Below are positions 32,543-40,225 of a stretch of 45,828 bases of DNA, piece by piece. Source of the stretch: JALYNX01 sp035292685. GTDB lineage: Bacteria > Actinomycetota > Acidimicrobiia > Spongiisociales > ZC4RG35. The position numbers and the translations under genes are program-made. Within the stretch, counting starts at the first letter, position 1. Every line of letters begins with the position of its first letter. Where the stretch lies: assembly GCA_035292685.1 (NCBI GenBank), contig DATDPP010000033.1, positions 1-45,828 of the forward strand. Direction: 5' to 3'. The notes beneath the pieces were generated by a model. The model worked only from the letters and a program-made list of their open reading frames with translations. It was not told the DNA's origin and did not search any database.

Positions 32543-32609
32543 TCCGTGATTCGTGATCCGTGATGGCTTCGGGGTTCTGACGGAATACGGAGAACGGAAG
32601 ACGGAAAAC
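32541..32609. repeat. Heptad repeat array 4, two opposed blocks (cofE-ugd junction)
   Basis: Left block (32541-32564): three units GATCCGT, GATTCGT, GATCCGT, which on the opposite strand read in the GGATCAC form. Right block (32582-32609): four units GGAATAC, GGAGAAC, GGAAGAC, GGAAAAC. The blocks are inverted with respect to each other with about 17 bases between. The left block starts in the cofE stop codon. The right block gives the T-tract (as TTTT on the minus strand) that follows the ugd terminator hairpin. Confidence 0.85.
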
Positions 32610-32632
32610 GGGCCGGAGCCCTCAGGCTCCGG
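32603..32632 (-). terminator. Intrinsic terminator of ugd, overlapping its stop codon
   Basis: On the minus strand the arms CCGGAGCC and GGCTCCGG (32632-32625 and 32620-32613) enclose loop TGAG, which contains the ugd stop codon TGA. The hairpin is followed by CCCGTTTTCC. An 8-bp GC-rich stem and a TTTT run make a fair rho-independent terminator. Confidence 0.65.
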
Positions 32633-33896
32633 GCCTTCCCAAACCCCAATAGTCGAGTCCCACGGCTCGAACCGCCTTCGGATCAAGCAGGTTGCGTGCG
32701 TCCACAACCCGGTGCCCGCGCATGACACGTGCGACTTCGGCGAGATCGACAGTAGTGAACTCCGGCCACTCGGTGGCAACCAGGAGAACATCGGCATCCG
32801 TCACCGCTGTCAGTGGATCAGGGACCATCGTCAGCAGTTCCGTGGAAGCTTCGGGATCGTAGGCAAACACCTCGGCTCCGTCGGCTTCGAGGAGGGCGGC
32901 GATGCGCACTGCCGGCGATTCCCTCAGGTCGTCGGTTCCGGCCTTGAAGGCCACCCCCCACATCGCGATCCGGCGCCCGTGGAGACCTCCTCCTGCTGCT
33001 TGTCGCACCTTCTCGGCCACCCGTCGCCGCTGTTCCTCGTCTGCCTCGATTACGGCCCGCAGCAGCTCGAAGTCGTACCCGGCGTCCCCGGCCACTGCGA
33101 TCAGGGCAGAGGTGTCCTTGGGGAAGCAGGAGCCCCCATACCCGGGGCCGGGCTGGAGGAAGTGAGGGCCAATTCGATGATCGAGACCGATGCCCTCGAC
33201 CACGTCGAGGATGTCCGCACCCACGGCCTCGCAAACGTTGGCCAGCGTGTTGACAAAGGTGAGCCGTGTCGCCAGGTAGGCGTTGTTGGCGTACTTGATC
33301 ATCTCGGCTGACGTCGGATCGGTCGTGACGACGCGGGTGTTGACGCCCTCGTAGAGGGCGGCCACTGCATCCGCATCTTCCTCCTCCCAGGCACCGATGA
33401 CGATCCGGTCGGGCTCGAGGAAGTCAACGACCGCCCGGCCCTCCCGCAGGAACTCGGGATGGGAAATGATCCGAGCCTGGCTGCCGACATCGGCGAGTCT
33501 CTTGCGAAGACCTGCCACCGTTCCCGGGGGAACCGTCGACTTGACGACGAAGATCACCTCTGGGTCGACCTCGTTGGCCAGCTCGTCGATGACCGCGTGG
33601 ATGTATCGAAGATCAGCGCGCCCGTCTTCGGCTTCGGGTGTGGGGAGGCAGAGAAAAACAAACCGGCTGCCGGCAACGGCATCCTTGTTCGATGTGTGAA
33701 AGCTGATCAACCCCCGTTCCCTGGCGCTCGCCAACAGCGCGGGCAACCCGTCTTCGAAGATCGGGACGACCCCACTCTGCAGTCGCTCCACCCGTTGGGG
33801 ATCGGCCTCGCCGACTCGTACCCGGTGGCCCAGGTGGGCGAGCCCGGCTCCGGTCACCAAACCCACATACCCGGCGCCGATGATCGCTACATCCAT
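32622..33896 (-). CDS. ugd: UDP-glucose 6-dehydrogenase
   Basis: The 424-residue enzyme oxidises UDP-glucose to UDP-glucuronate using two NAD+. The Rossmann motif is VAIIGAGYVGLVTGAGLAHLG (residues 3-23). The catalytic Cys is in GPGYGGSCFPKDTSALI, and the region VVKSTVPPGTVAGLR is also typical. ATG at 33896 puts the Rossmann motif at the N terminus. It lies 61 bp after the LCP gene on the same strand. UDP-glucuronate would feed surface glycans, which fits the glycosyltransferase cluster. Confidence 0.93.
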   Translation of the reverse strand: MDVAIIGAGYVGLVTGAGLAHLGHRVRVGEADPQRVERLQSGVVPIFEDGLPALLASARERGLISFHTSNKDAVAGSRFVFLCLPTPEAEDGRADLRYIHAVIDELANEVDPEVIFVVKSTVPPGTVAGLRKRLADVGSQARIISHPEFLREGRAVVDFLEPDRIVIGAWEEEDADAVAALYEGVNTRVVTTDPTSAEMIKYANNAYLATRLTFVNTLANVCEAVGADILDVVEGIGLDHRIGPHFLQPGPGYGGSCFPKDTSALIAVAGDAGYDFELLRAVIEADEEQRRRVAEKVRQAAGGGLHGRRIAMWGVAFKAGTDDLRESPAVRIAALLEADGAEVFAYDPEASTELLTMVPDPLTAVTDADVLLVATEWPEFTTVDLAEVARVMRGHRVVDARNLLDPKAVRAVGLDYWGLGRPGA

Positions 33897-33957
33897 ACGA
33901 AACCTCAGTCTACGAGCGGGCTGCCGTCTCGTCCCCCGAACCGTCTGCCACCGGGAT

Positions 33958-35226
33958 TCAAGGTGCGTCGGAGCCGACGATGACAACGGCGTCATACCCG
34001 TTATCGACATCGCCAAACTCGACTACACCAAAACCAAGCTCGGAAACGATCAATCCTCCGTTGGCGCTACCGGCTGGAACCAAGATCGTGGTCAGCTCAT
34101 AGTCGCGGTTGGCTGCGTTGCCGACCGACTCGACTCTGAATCCGCTCGCCTGCAGTGTCTCTGACATCTTGCCGGCGGCACCAACGACCCCGTTGCCGTT
34201 CAGAACCTGGACCCGGAGCGGCTGTTGAGCCGCGATCGCGCTTCCTGCCACGAAATCGGCGATCATCTGCGTGGCCTCTGGCTCTCTCGCCAGGACCACC
34301 GAGGCACCACCCCTGGTGGCTCCATCGACCGGAAGGGTGCTGCCTTCGATCCCTCCGGTGAGCAGGCTTCGAAAGTCCCAGGCAAGTTCGGCAATCGAAG
34401 ACGAAGCCAAAGTTGCGTCGATGGTCATGTGTCTGGCCAGGGCTGAGGACACCTCGCCGGCGTCTACCACCGACGCCGGAGATTTCAACTCAGAGAGAAT
34501 CGCCCTCACCACTTCCTGCTGGCGTTCGGTGCGCCCGATGTCATTGGCGTCGACACTCACCCACGATCCGTCCTGATACTCCTGGTATTTGCGGGACCGG
34601 GCATAGGCAAGTGCCATTTCCCCATCCAAAACCTCGGTTCCAGCCTCCACGTCGAGGCCGGAAGAACGATCCCGGGCGGCGTTGGGGAACGAGATGTGAA
34701 TCCCACCCAATTCGTCCACCATCTCCTGGAACCCGACGAAGCCGATCTCCACGTAGTGGTTCACCTCGATGCCGAGGTTTTCCTGAATGGTCCTCACCAT
34801 GAGGCTGGGCCCGCCGTACGAGTAGGCAGCGTTGATCTTGCCCTCACCGTGACCTGGGATGTCGACCCAGAGGTCCCGGGGGATGCTCAGCATCCTTGCC
34901 TTGCCGTCCGACGGATCGACCCGGACCAGCATCACCACATCGCCGCGCTCACCTTCGAAGTCTCCGAAATACTCGAGGTCTTCGAGCCCTTCCCGGGAAT
35001 CACTTCCAACGACGAGGAAGGTCAGGGCATCGCCGGTGGGCTTGGTGAGGGCTTCGACGACCTCCTCGTTGGTGTCGGCTCCGCTGAGCAGGTTCTGACC
35101 GGTGCTCAGCGCCCAGAAGAGCCCGAGCGCGACCAGGTTGGCTGCCACGAGCAAGGCCAGGATCATGACCTTGAGCCATCGGGGAAGCCCGCGACGAGAA
35201 ACAGGTGTGGTTGAAGAGGAGGACAT
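33958..35226 (-). CDS. LCP-family (LytR-CpsA-Psr) cell-wall glycopolymer ligase
   Basis: The 422-residue protein has an N-terminal TM (VMILALLVAANLVALGLFWAL, about residues 20-40). The LCP domain shows FLVVGSDSREG, ERGDVVMLVRVDPSDGKARM, LSIPRDLWVDIPG, KINAAYSYGGP and ALAYARSRK, with the Arg/Asp residues that bind pyrophosphate. The C terminus is a LytR_C domain (LRVQVLNGNGVVGAAGKM). Such proteins attach glycopolymers to peptidoglycan outside the membrane. It is followed by ugd and lies near glycosyltransferases, consistent with that task. Confidence 0.92.
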   Translation of the reverse strand: MSSSSTTPVSRRGLPRWLKVMILALLVAANLVALGLFWALSTGQNLLSGADTNEEVVEALTKPTGDALTFLVVGSDSREGLEDLEYFGDFEGERGDVVMLVRVDPSDGKARMLSIPRDLWVDIPGHGEGKINAAYSYGGPSLMVRTIQENLGIEVNHYVEIGFVGFQEMVDELGGIHISFPNAARDRSSGLDVEAGTEVLDGEMALAYARSRKYQEYQDGSWVSVDANDIGRTERQQEVVRAILSELKSPASVVDAGEVSSALARHMTIDATLASSSIAELAWDFRSLLTGGIEGSTLPVDGATRGGASVVLAREPEATQMIADFVAGSAIAAQQPLRVQVLNGNGVVGAAGKMSETLQASGFRVESVGNAANRDYELTTILVPAGSANGGLIVSELGFGVVEFGDVDNGYDAVVIVGSDAP

Positions 35227-35317
35227 CGTCTGATTAGGACGACGCGCAGGCTAGCCCTAGTTCCGCGTTTACCCGAAGACCTGAGGAAGCCCGTGGGTGA
35301 CCGGTTAACGTTGATTG

Positions 35318-36055
35318 ATGGCCGTTCTGGCCCACGAGGGCACCTATCCGATCATGTATGGGCGGTCCCCGATCCCCGTGGGGACCTCGCATCGCACGGG
35401 ATACCTGGCCCGGCCTGATGTGGCCGGGAAGTTCCCCGTCACGTTCGTGCTCCCCGGTCTCGACGGCTTGGGCAGCTTCGAAAAGGACTGTTGTCGACGT
35501 TTGGCCAGAACCGGGATCCTGGCTATCTCCCTCGATTTCTATCGCCATTCCGGCGATCCGCTGGACAGCTACAACCTCCTCGCCGACTCCCGGGCTATCG
35601 CAGATCTCGACGAGTTGCACGCCTACGTGGCGTCTGACGACCTGGAATGGGCGGTCAGCGATGAAGTCGGCCTGCTGGGGGTCGACGTCGGAGGTCGCTT
35701 TGCCCTGATCTCCGCGGCGACCAGGCCTTGGGTCAGGTCCCTGGTGCTGGCGTATACGCCCCTCACCGGTGACGAGGATCGCGAGTACCAGGTCGCCGAC
35801 TATCTCGAGCACCTTCCGATACCCGTCCTCGGCCTGTACGGAGCAGACGACGAGCTCGTCGACGCCAGCACAGTCGATGAGGCGCAGAACAGAAACCAGC
35901 ACGGTCAGTGGCTGCTGTACCCACAGGCCGGTCACCAGTTCCTGGACGTCGACGCCCCCGAATACAACGCCTCGGCAGCCGAGGATGCCATCGGTCGGAT
36001 CCTCGGATTCCTCAGAGACACCCTTCCGCCCGGCATCGAAGAGGTGCTCGGCTAA
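35318..36055 (+). CDS. Dienelactone-hydrolase-like alpha/beta hydrolase with Asp at the nucleophile site
   Basis: The 245-residue protein has the DLH-type layout. The nucleophile elbow reads LLGVDVGGRFAL (D123) where the family normally has GxCxGG or GxSxGG. The presumed acid (GADDEL, D177/D178) and His (AGHQFL, H206) are present. An Asp nucleophile is known in haloalkane dehalogenases and epoxide hydrolases, so the protein could be active with a D-D-H triad or be inactive. The start ATG at 35318 is used (an overlapping TTG at 35315 also exists). There is no SD, and it may be leaderless. It overlaps birA tail-to-tail by 4 bp. Confidence 0.75.
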   Translation: MAVLAHEGTYPIMYGRSPIPVGTSHRTGYLARPDVAGKFPVTFVLPGLDGLGSFEKDCCRRLARTGILAISLDFYRHSGDPLDSYNLLADSRAIADLDELHAYVASDDLEWAVSDEVGLLGVDVGGRFALISAATRPWVRSLVLAYTPLTGDEDREYQVADYLEHLPIPVLGLYGADDELVDASTVDEAQNRNQHGQWLLYPQAGHQFLDVDAPEYNASAAEDAIGRILGFLRDTLPPGIEEVLG

Positions 36056-36711
36056 ACCCGGATGTGACGGACCACACCGGAATGGATCTCGCGCCGACCG
36101 GCGCCGTCATCGATCACCAAGGCTCCGGACCCCGAAACGTCCACCGCCTTCCCCGACCCCTCAGGCTCCCATGCAATGTCGCGACCCAGCGTCACGCAAG
36201 CCTGGCGGTACTCATCGATGGGCCATCCTTCGGTCCGCAGCAAGCTGAGAAGCTCCGCCGCCCAAAGTGCGCCGATCTCGGCGTGTCGCTGCGGGCCGGG
36301 GTCCTCGTCCAGATAGGCGCCAACCCCATCCGGAGGATGCGGCCACCACAGATTCACTCCCCACCCGACCACCACGACCCCGTCACTCTGCTCAACGAGG
36401 ATGCCTCCGATCTTGGCCTCGCTGATCTCCAGGTCGTTCGGCCACTTCAGGCCGACCGTCGGGCCGAGGGCCCTCCTCGCGGCGACCCCTGCCATCAAGG
36501 AAACTGGACGGTCCTCACCGGGTCTCGCCCTGAACGCCGTCGACGCAGCGACGGCACGAGGCGCGGTGATCCACTCGGCCCCGGAACGGCCCCGCCCGGC
36601 GGTTTGACCGGCGGCCAACACCACCACGGGGATGGTCTCGAGCTGCGAGCGTGCCACGTCCTGGGTGGAAGGGACTTCGTCCCGGCGCAACTGCCAATAG
36701 GGTGTAGCCAA
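36052..36711 (-). CDS. birA: Biotin--[acetyl-CoA-carboxylase] ligase
   Basis: The 219-residue enzyme joins biotin to the carboxyl carrier domain of the adjacent carboxylase. Seen: VPSTQDVA near the N terminus, biotinyl-AMP loop AAGQTAGRGRSGAEW, GLKWPNDLEI, KIGGILVEQ and a short C-terminal domain. The regulatory N-terminal HTH is absent, so this is a group I ligase without repressor function. A TTG start at 36711 is proposed because GGAGG lies 5 bases before it. The open frame upstream would run into the divergent accD gene. Confidence 0.9.
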   Translation of the reverse strand: MATPYWQLRRDEVPSTQDVARSQLETIPVVVLAAGQTAGRGRSGAEWITAPRAVAASTAFRARPGEDRPVSLMAGVAARRALGPTVGLKWPNDLEISEAKIGGILVEQSDGVVVVGWGVNLWWPHPPDGVGAYLDEDPGPQRHAEIGALWAAELLSLLRTEGWPIDEYRQACVTLGRDIAWEPEGSGKAVDVSGSGALVIDDGAGRREIHSGVVRHIRV

Positions 36712-36753
36712 ATCGTCCTCCGACGAGTCGAAGTGTGAGGTTACGGAGAGAGC

Positions 36754-38301
36754 TTGGGCACCGAGGCGCGGATCGAGAAACTGAGGGAGCTCCGCGAGGA
36801 GGCACTGCACGCGGGAAGCCAACGGGCGGTCGCGCGCCAACACGAGCAGGGCAAGCTCACGGCACGAGAGCGGCTGGAGACTCTCCTCGACAAGGGCTCG
36901 TTCCAGGAGATCGACCAGTTCGTCAAACATCAATCCTCGGGCTTCGGGGTCGAAGAAAAGAGGCCCCTCGGCGATGCGGTGGTCACTGGTCACGGGACCA
37001 TCGATGGTCGGCCCATCTTCGTATTCGCTGAGGACTTCACCGTGTTCGGCGGGAGTCTCAGCAAAGTCGTGGCCGACAAGATCTGCAAGATCCTGGATAT
37101 GGCCCTCGACACCGGAACCCCGGTTATCGGTCTCAAGGACTCCGGTGGCGCCAGGATCCAAGAGGGCATCTCCTCGCTCGACGGCTACGGCCGGATCTTC
37201 GAGCGCAATGTCAGGGCTTCGGGGGTGATCCCTCAGATCTCAGTGATCATGGGCCCCTGTGCGGGAGGAGCCGTGTACTCCCCGGCGCTCACCGACTTCG
37301 TCATTCAGGTCGACCAAACCAGTCACATGTTCATCACCGGCCCCGACGTGATCAAAGCCGTCACCGGCGAGGAGGTGACCATGGAGGAGTTGGGCGGAGC
37401 ACTCACCCACGCCTCCAAATCCGGGGTCACCCATTTCGTCTATCCGACCGGACAGGACGCTCTCGAAGCGGTTCGCTACCTCATGTCGTTTCTCCCCCGC
37501 AACAACATGGAACTGCCGCCGTTCTTCTCCCCGACCGACCGACCGGATCGGATCGACGATGAGCTCGACTCGATCATCCCCGATTCGCCCAGTCAGCCGT
37601 ATGACATCATCCAGGTCCTCGAAATCGTCTTGGACGGTCACGAGTTCTTCGAGGTACACGAGCACTGGGCCAAGAACATCGTCATTGGCTTCGGACGCCT
37701 CGACGGGCACACGGTTGGTGTCGTCGCCAACCAGCCGGCGTTTCTCGCAGGCACATTGGACATCACCGCCTCCGAGAAGGCGGCCCGCTTCGTCCGCTTC
37801 TGCGATGCGTTCAACATCCCGATCGTCACCTTCGTCGACGTGCCAGGCTTCCTACCCGGAGTCGACCAGGAGCACAACGGGATCATCCGTCACGGGGCGA
37901 AGTTGCTCTATGCCTATTGCGAGGCGACGGTGCCCCGGCTGACGGTCATCACCCGTAAGGCTTATGGCGGCGCCTATCTCGTCATGAACGCCCGTGGTAT
38001 ACGCGCTGATCTCGTGTTTGCGTGGCCCTCCGCCGAGATTGCAGTGATGGGCGCCCAGGGAGCGGTCAACATCATCCACCGCCGCGAGCTCAGCCAGGAT
38101 GACGGAGAAACGCGACGAGCCGAGCTCATCGCCGACTACGAGGACAAGTTCAACAACCCCTATGTTGCCGCCGAGCTGGGTCTTGTCGATGAGGTGATCG
38201 AGCCCAGGGAGACCCGATACAAGTTGATCAGGGCCCTCGAAGTGCTCCGAACCAAGCGCGAGAAGCTTCCCCCGAAGAAGCATGGGAACGGTCCTCTGTG
38301 A
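36754..38301 (+). CDS. accD: Acyl-CoA (propionyl-CoA) carboxylase beta subunit
   Basis: The 515-residue carboxyltransferase subunit has GDAVVTGHGTIDGRPIFVFA at the N-terminal domain, the oxyanion residues in SGGARIQEG and GPCAGGAVYSPAL, and AKNIVIGFGRLDGHTVGVVA plus RKAYGGAYLVMNAR in the C-terminal domain. It fits the AccD5/PccB group of actinobacteria. The start is TTG at 36754 with GGAGAG at short spacing. Divergent birA lies 42 bp away, so both genes probably share a control region. No accE-type epsilon subunit lies between it and accA. Confidence 0.92.
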   Translation: MGTEARIEKLRELREEALHAGSQRAVARQHEQGKLTARERLETLLDKGSFQEIDQFVKHQSSGFGVEEKRPLGDAVVTGHGTIDGRPIFVFAEDFTVFGGSLSKVVADKICKILDMALDTGTPVIGLKDSGGARIQEGISSLDGYGRIFERNVRASGVIPQISVIMGPCAGGAVYSPALTDFVIQVDQTSHMFITGPDVIKAVTGEEVTMEELGGALTHASKSGVTHFVYPTGQDALEAVRYLMSFLPRNNMELPPFFSPTDRPDRIDDELDSIIPDSPSQPYDIIQVLEIVLDGHEFFEVHEHWAKNIVIGFGRLDGHTVGVVANQPAFLAGTLDITASEKAARFVRFCDAFNIPIVTFVDVPGFLPGVDQEHNGIIRHGAKLLYAYCEATVPRLTVITRKAYGGAYLVMNARGIRADLVFAWPSAEIAVMGAQGAVNIIHRRELSQDDGETRRAELIADYEDKFNNPYVAAELGLVDEVIEPRETRYKLIRALEVLRTKREKLPPKKHGNGPL

Positions 38302-38333
38302 CCAACCAGGGGTCTGTCATCGAGGACCGGTAT

Positions 38334-38386
38334 CCGTAATTGAGACACACAGGGTTCAAATCCGGACCTGACGGTCTCAATTACGG
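38334..38386. repeat. 13-bp inverted repeat between accD and accA
   Basis: Arms CCGTAATTGAGAC (38334-38346) and GTCTCAATTACGG (38374-38386) are exact complements with a 27-base spacer. Each arm contains the heptad ATTACGG (or its complement), a rotation of the GGATTAC unit seen at 18841. The repeat ends 12 bases before the accA start and may control read-through or translation; no T-tract follows. Confidence 0.75.
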
Positions 38387-38398
38387 GCTGCGATCCCG

Positions 38399-40132
38399 AT
38401 GAAGAGTCTTCTCATCGCCAATCGGGGCGAGATCGCGGTGCGTGTGATCCGCACCGCACGGGAGATGGGGATCCGCACCATCGCCCTCTACAGCGAGTTG
38501 GATCGTGACGCCCTTCATGTCGATATGGCCGATGAGGCCTGGAATGCGGGCCCGGCCCCGGCTGCGGAGAGCTACTTGAACCAGTCGCGGATCCTCCAGG
38601 TCGCGCACGAGTCGGGAGCTGAGGCGATTCACCCCGGGTACGGGTTTCTGTCAGAGAATCCCGGGTTCGCCAAAGCTGTGCAGGAAGCAGGGATCATCTG
38701 GGTCGGCCCCCCGCCGGACGCCATCCGGGGCATGGGCGACAAGATCACATCCCGCCGCAACGCCGAGAAATCCGGGGTGCCCACAGTTCCCGGGATCACC
38801 GAGCCCGTGGCCTCGGTGGACGAGGTGGAGGCAATCGCCGATCGTTTCGGCTATCCGGTCGCGATCAAGGCCGCCCACGGAGGCGGCGGCAAGGGTCTAC
38901 GGGTGGCACGAGGTCGGGAAGACCTAGCCGATGCATTCGAAGGTGCCCGCCGCGAGGCAGACGCATATTTCGGGAACCCTGAAGTCTACGTCGAGAAATA
39001 CATCGAGCGGCCACGCCATGTCGAAGCCCAGATCCTCTTCGACAGCCACGGCAAGGGAATCTACGTTGGAGAGCGGGACTGTTCGGTCCAGAGACGTCAT
39101 CAAAAGCTCATCGAGGAAACCCCCTCACCCGGTATGACCCTCAAACTACGCCGAGCACTGGCCAAGGCTTCACTGGCTGCGGCCCGCTCTTGCGGTTACG
39201 TCAACGCCGGAACCGTTGAGTTCCTCGTCGATCAAGACGGCGGCTTCTACTTCTTGGAGATGAACACCCGGCTCCAGGTCGAGCACACGGTGACCGAGAT
39301 GGTCACCGGCCTCGACCTCGTCGAGTACCAGCTTCGAATCGCAAGGGGTGAGGCCCTGACCATCGATGAGGTGGAATCCCGCGGTCACGCGATCGAGTTT
39401 CGGATCAATGCCGAGGACCCGTTCAACAATTACCTGCCGACCCCTGGTCAAGTGGTGGAGTGGCAGGAACCGGCAGGCCCCGGAGTCAGGGTGGACTCCT
39501 GGGTTCGGCAGGGTACGACCGTGTCCCAGTACTACGACAACCTCATGGCCAAGCTCGTGGTCTGGGGCCCGAACCGGGCCGGCGCCATAAGTCGGGGACG
39601 ACGAGCACTCCAGGAGTTCAAAGTGCGCGGGGTTTCCACCACCATCCCCGCCCATCTTGCAGTGCTCGACCACCCCGACTTCATGAAGGGCGAGCATCAC
39701 ACCAGGTGGTTGGAGGAATCGGTGACCCTCGACCCGAGCTCCCCTGATGCCCCGCCTGTGCTCCCCGAGGACGAGGAGTTGGCCAAACGTGACATCACCG
39801 TCGAAGTGAGTGGCCGCCGCTTCACCGTGTCCTATTGGGCGCCGGAACCGGTCGCACCCGGGGGCGTCATTCGGAGACGTCCACCGCGGCTTTCGCATCC
39901 AAGCCCGAGCAGCGCCTCCGACGGTGTGCTGACGGCACCGATGCAAGGCACCATCGTCAAGGTCCACGTGAAAGCGGGAGCTTCGGTCAAGGCCGGCGAT
40001 GCGATATGTGTGCTCGAGGCGATGAAGATGGAAAACGAGGTGACGACCCCCAACGCCGGCGAGGTGGTCGACTTACGGGTCGAGTCCGGCGACACGGTCA
40101 GCGCCGGTCAGGTGATCGCCATCGTTAGGTAG
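38399..40132 (+). CDS. accA: Acyl-CoA carboxylase alpha subunit (biotin carboxylase + BCCP)
   Basis: The 577-residue fused protein has a biotin carboxylase part (LLIANRGEIAVRVIRTA, HPGYGFLSEN, KAAHGGGGKGLRVAR, EMNTRLQVEHTVTEM) and a C-terminal biotinyl domain with AMKMENEV, where K of MKM is biotinylated by BirA. This is the AccA-type subunit that partners several AccD subunits in actinobacteria. It has no separate SD of strength and is preceded by the 13-bp inverted repeat. Together with accD it should make methylmalonyl-CoA or malonyl-CoA. Confidence 0.93.
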   Translation: MKSLLIANRGEIAVRVIRTAREMGIRTIALYSELDRDALHVDMADEAWNAGPAPAAESYLNQSRILQVAHESGAEAIHPGYGFLSENPGFAKAVQEAGIIWVGPPPDAIRGMGDKITSRRNAEKSGVPTVPGITEPVASVDEVEAIADRFGYPVAIKAAHGGGGKGLRVARGREDLADAFEGARREADAYFGNPEVYVEKYIERPRHVEAQILFDSHGKGIYVGERDCSVQRRHQKLIEETPSPGMTLKLRRALAKASLAAARSCGYVNAGTVEFLVDQDGGFYFLEMNTRLQVEHTVTEMVTGLDLVEYQLRIARGEALTIDEVESRGHAIEFRINAEDPFNNYLPTPGQVVEWQEPAGPGVRVDSWVRQGTTVSQYYDNLMAKLVVWGPNRAGAISRGRRALQEFKVRGVSTTIPAHLAVLDHPDFMKGEHHTRWLEESVTLDPSSPDAPPVLPEDEELAKRDITVEVSGRRFTVSYWAPEPVAPGGVIRRRPPRLSHPSPSSASDGVLTAPMQGTIVKVHVKAGASVKAGDAICVLEAMKMENEVTTPNAGEVVDLRVESGDTVSAGQVIAIVR

Positions 40133-40138
40133 CCGTTT

Positions 40139-40186
40139 CTCCCCCCAGGAGCGAAGCGACGTTGGGGGGAGTACCGCCGAAGGCGG
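40139..40186. repeat. Double hairpin between accA and lpdA
   Basis: Hairpin 1 has 9-bp arms CTCCCCCCA (40139-40147) and TGGGGGGAG (40163-40171) around a loop containing GCGAAGCG. Hairpin 2 is CCGCC-GAA-GGCGG (40174-40186). It lies between the convergent genes accA and lpdA and could be a two-way terminator. The design resembles dispersed intergenic palindromic elements seen in high-GC genomes, a comparison made from memory. Confidence 0.65.
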
Positions 40187-40225
40187 GGAGGAGGGCAGCC
40201 CCAAACGGGGCAAAGTCGGCCACAA

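Noticed and set aside
36712..37161. Longer birA on the minus strand
   Set aside because: The extension lies antisense to the conserved N-terminal region of accD and lacks birA features; a TTG with SD at 36711 explains the real start.
38347..38373. tRNA T-arm-like sequence (GGTTCAAATCC) in the spacer between accD and accA
   Set aside because: The flanking bases do not form the 5-bp T-stem and no other tRNA arms are present.
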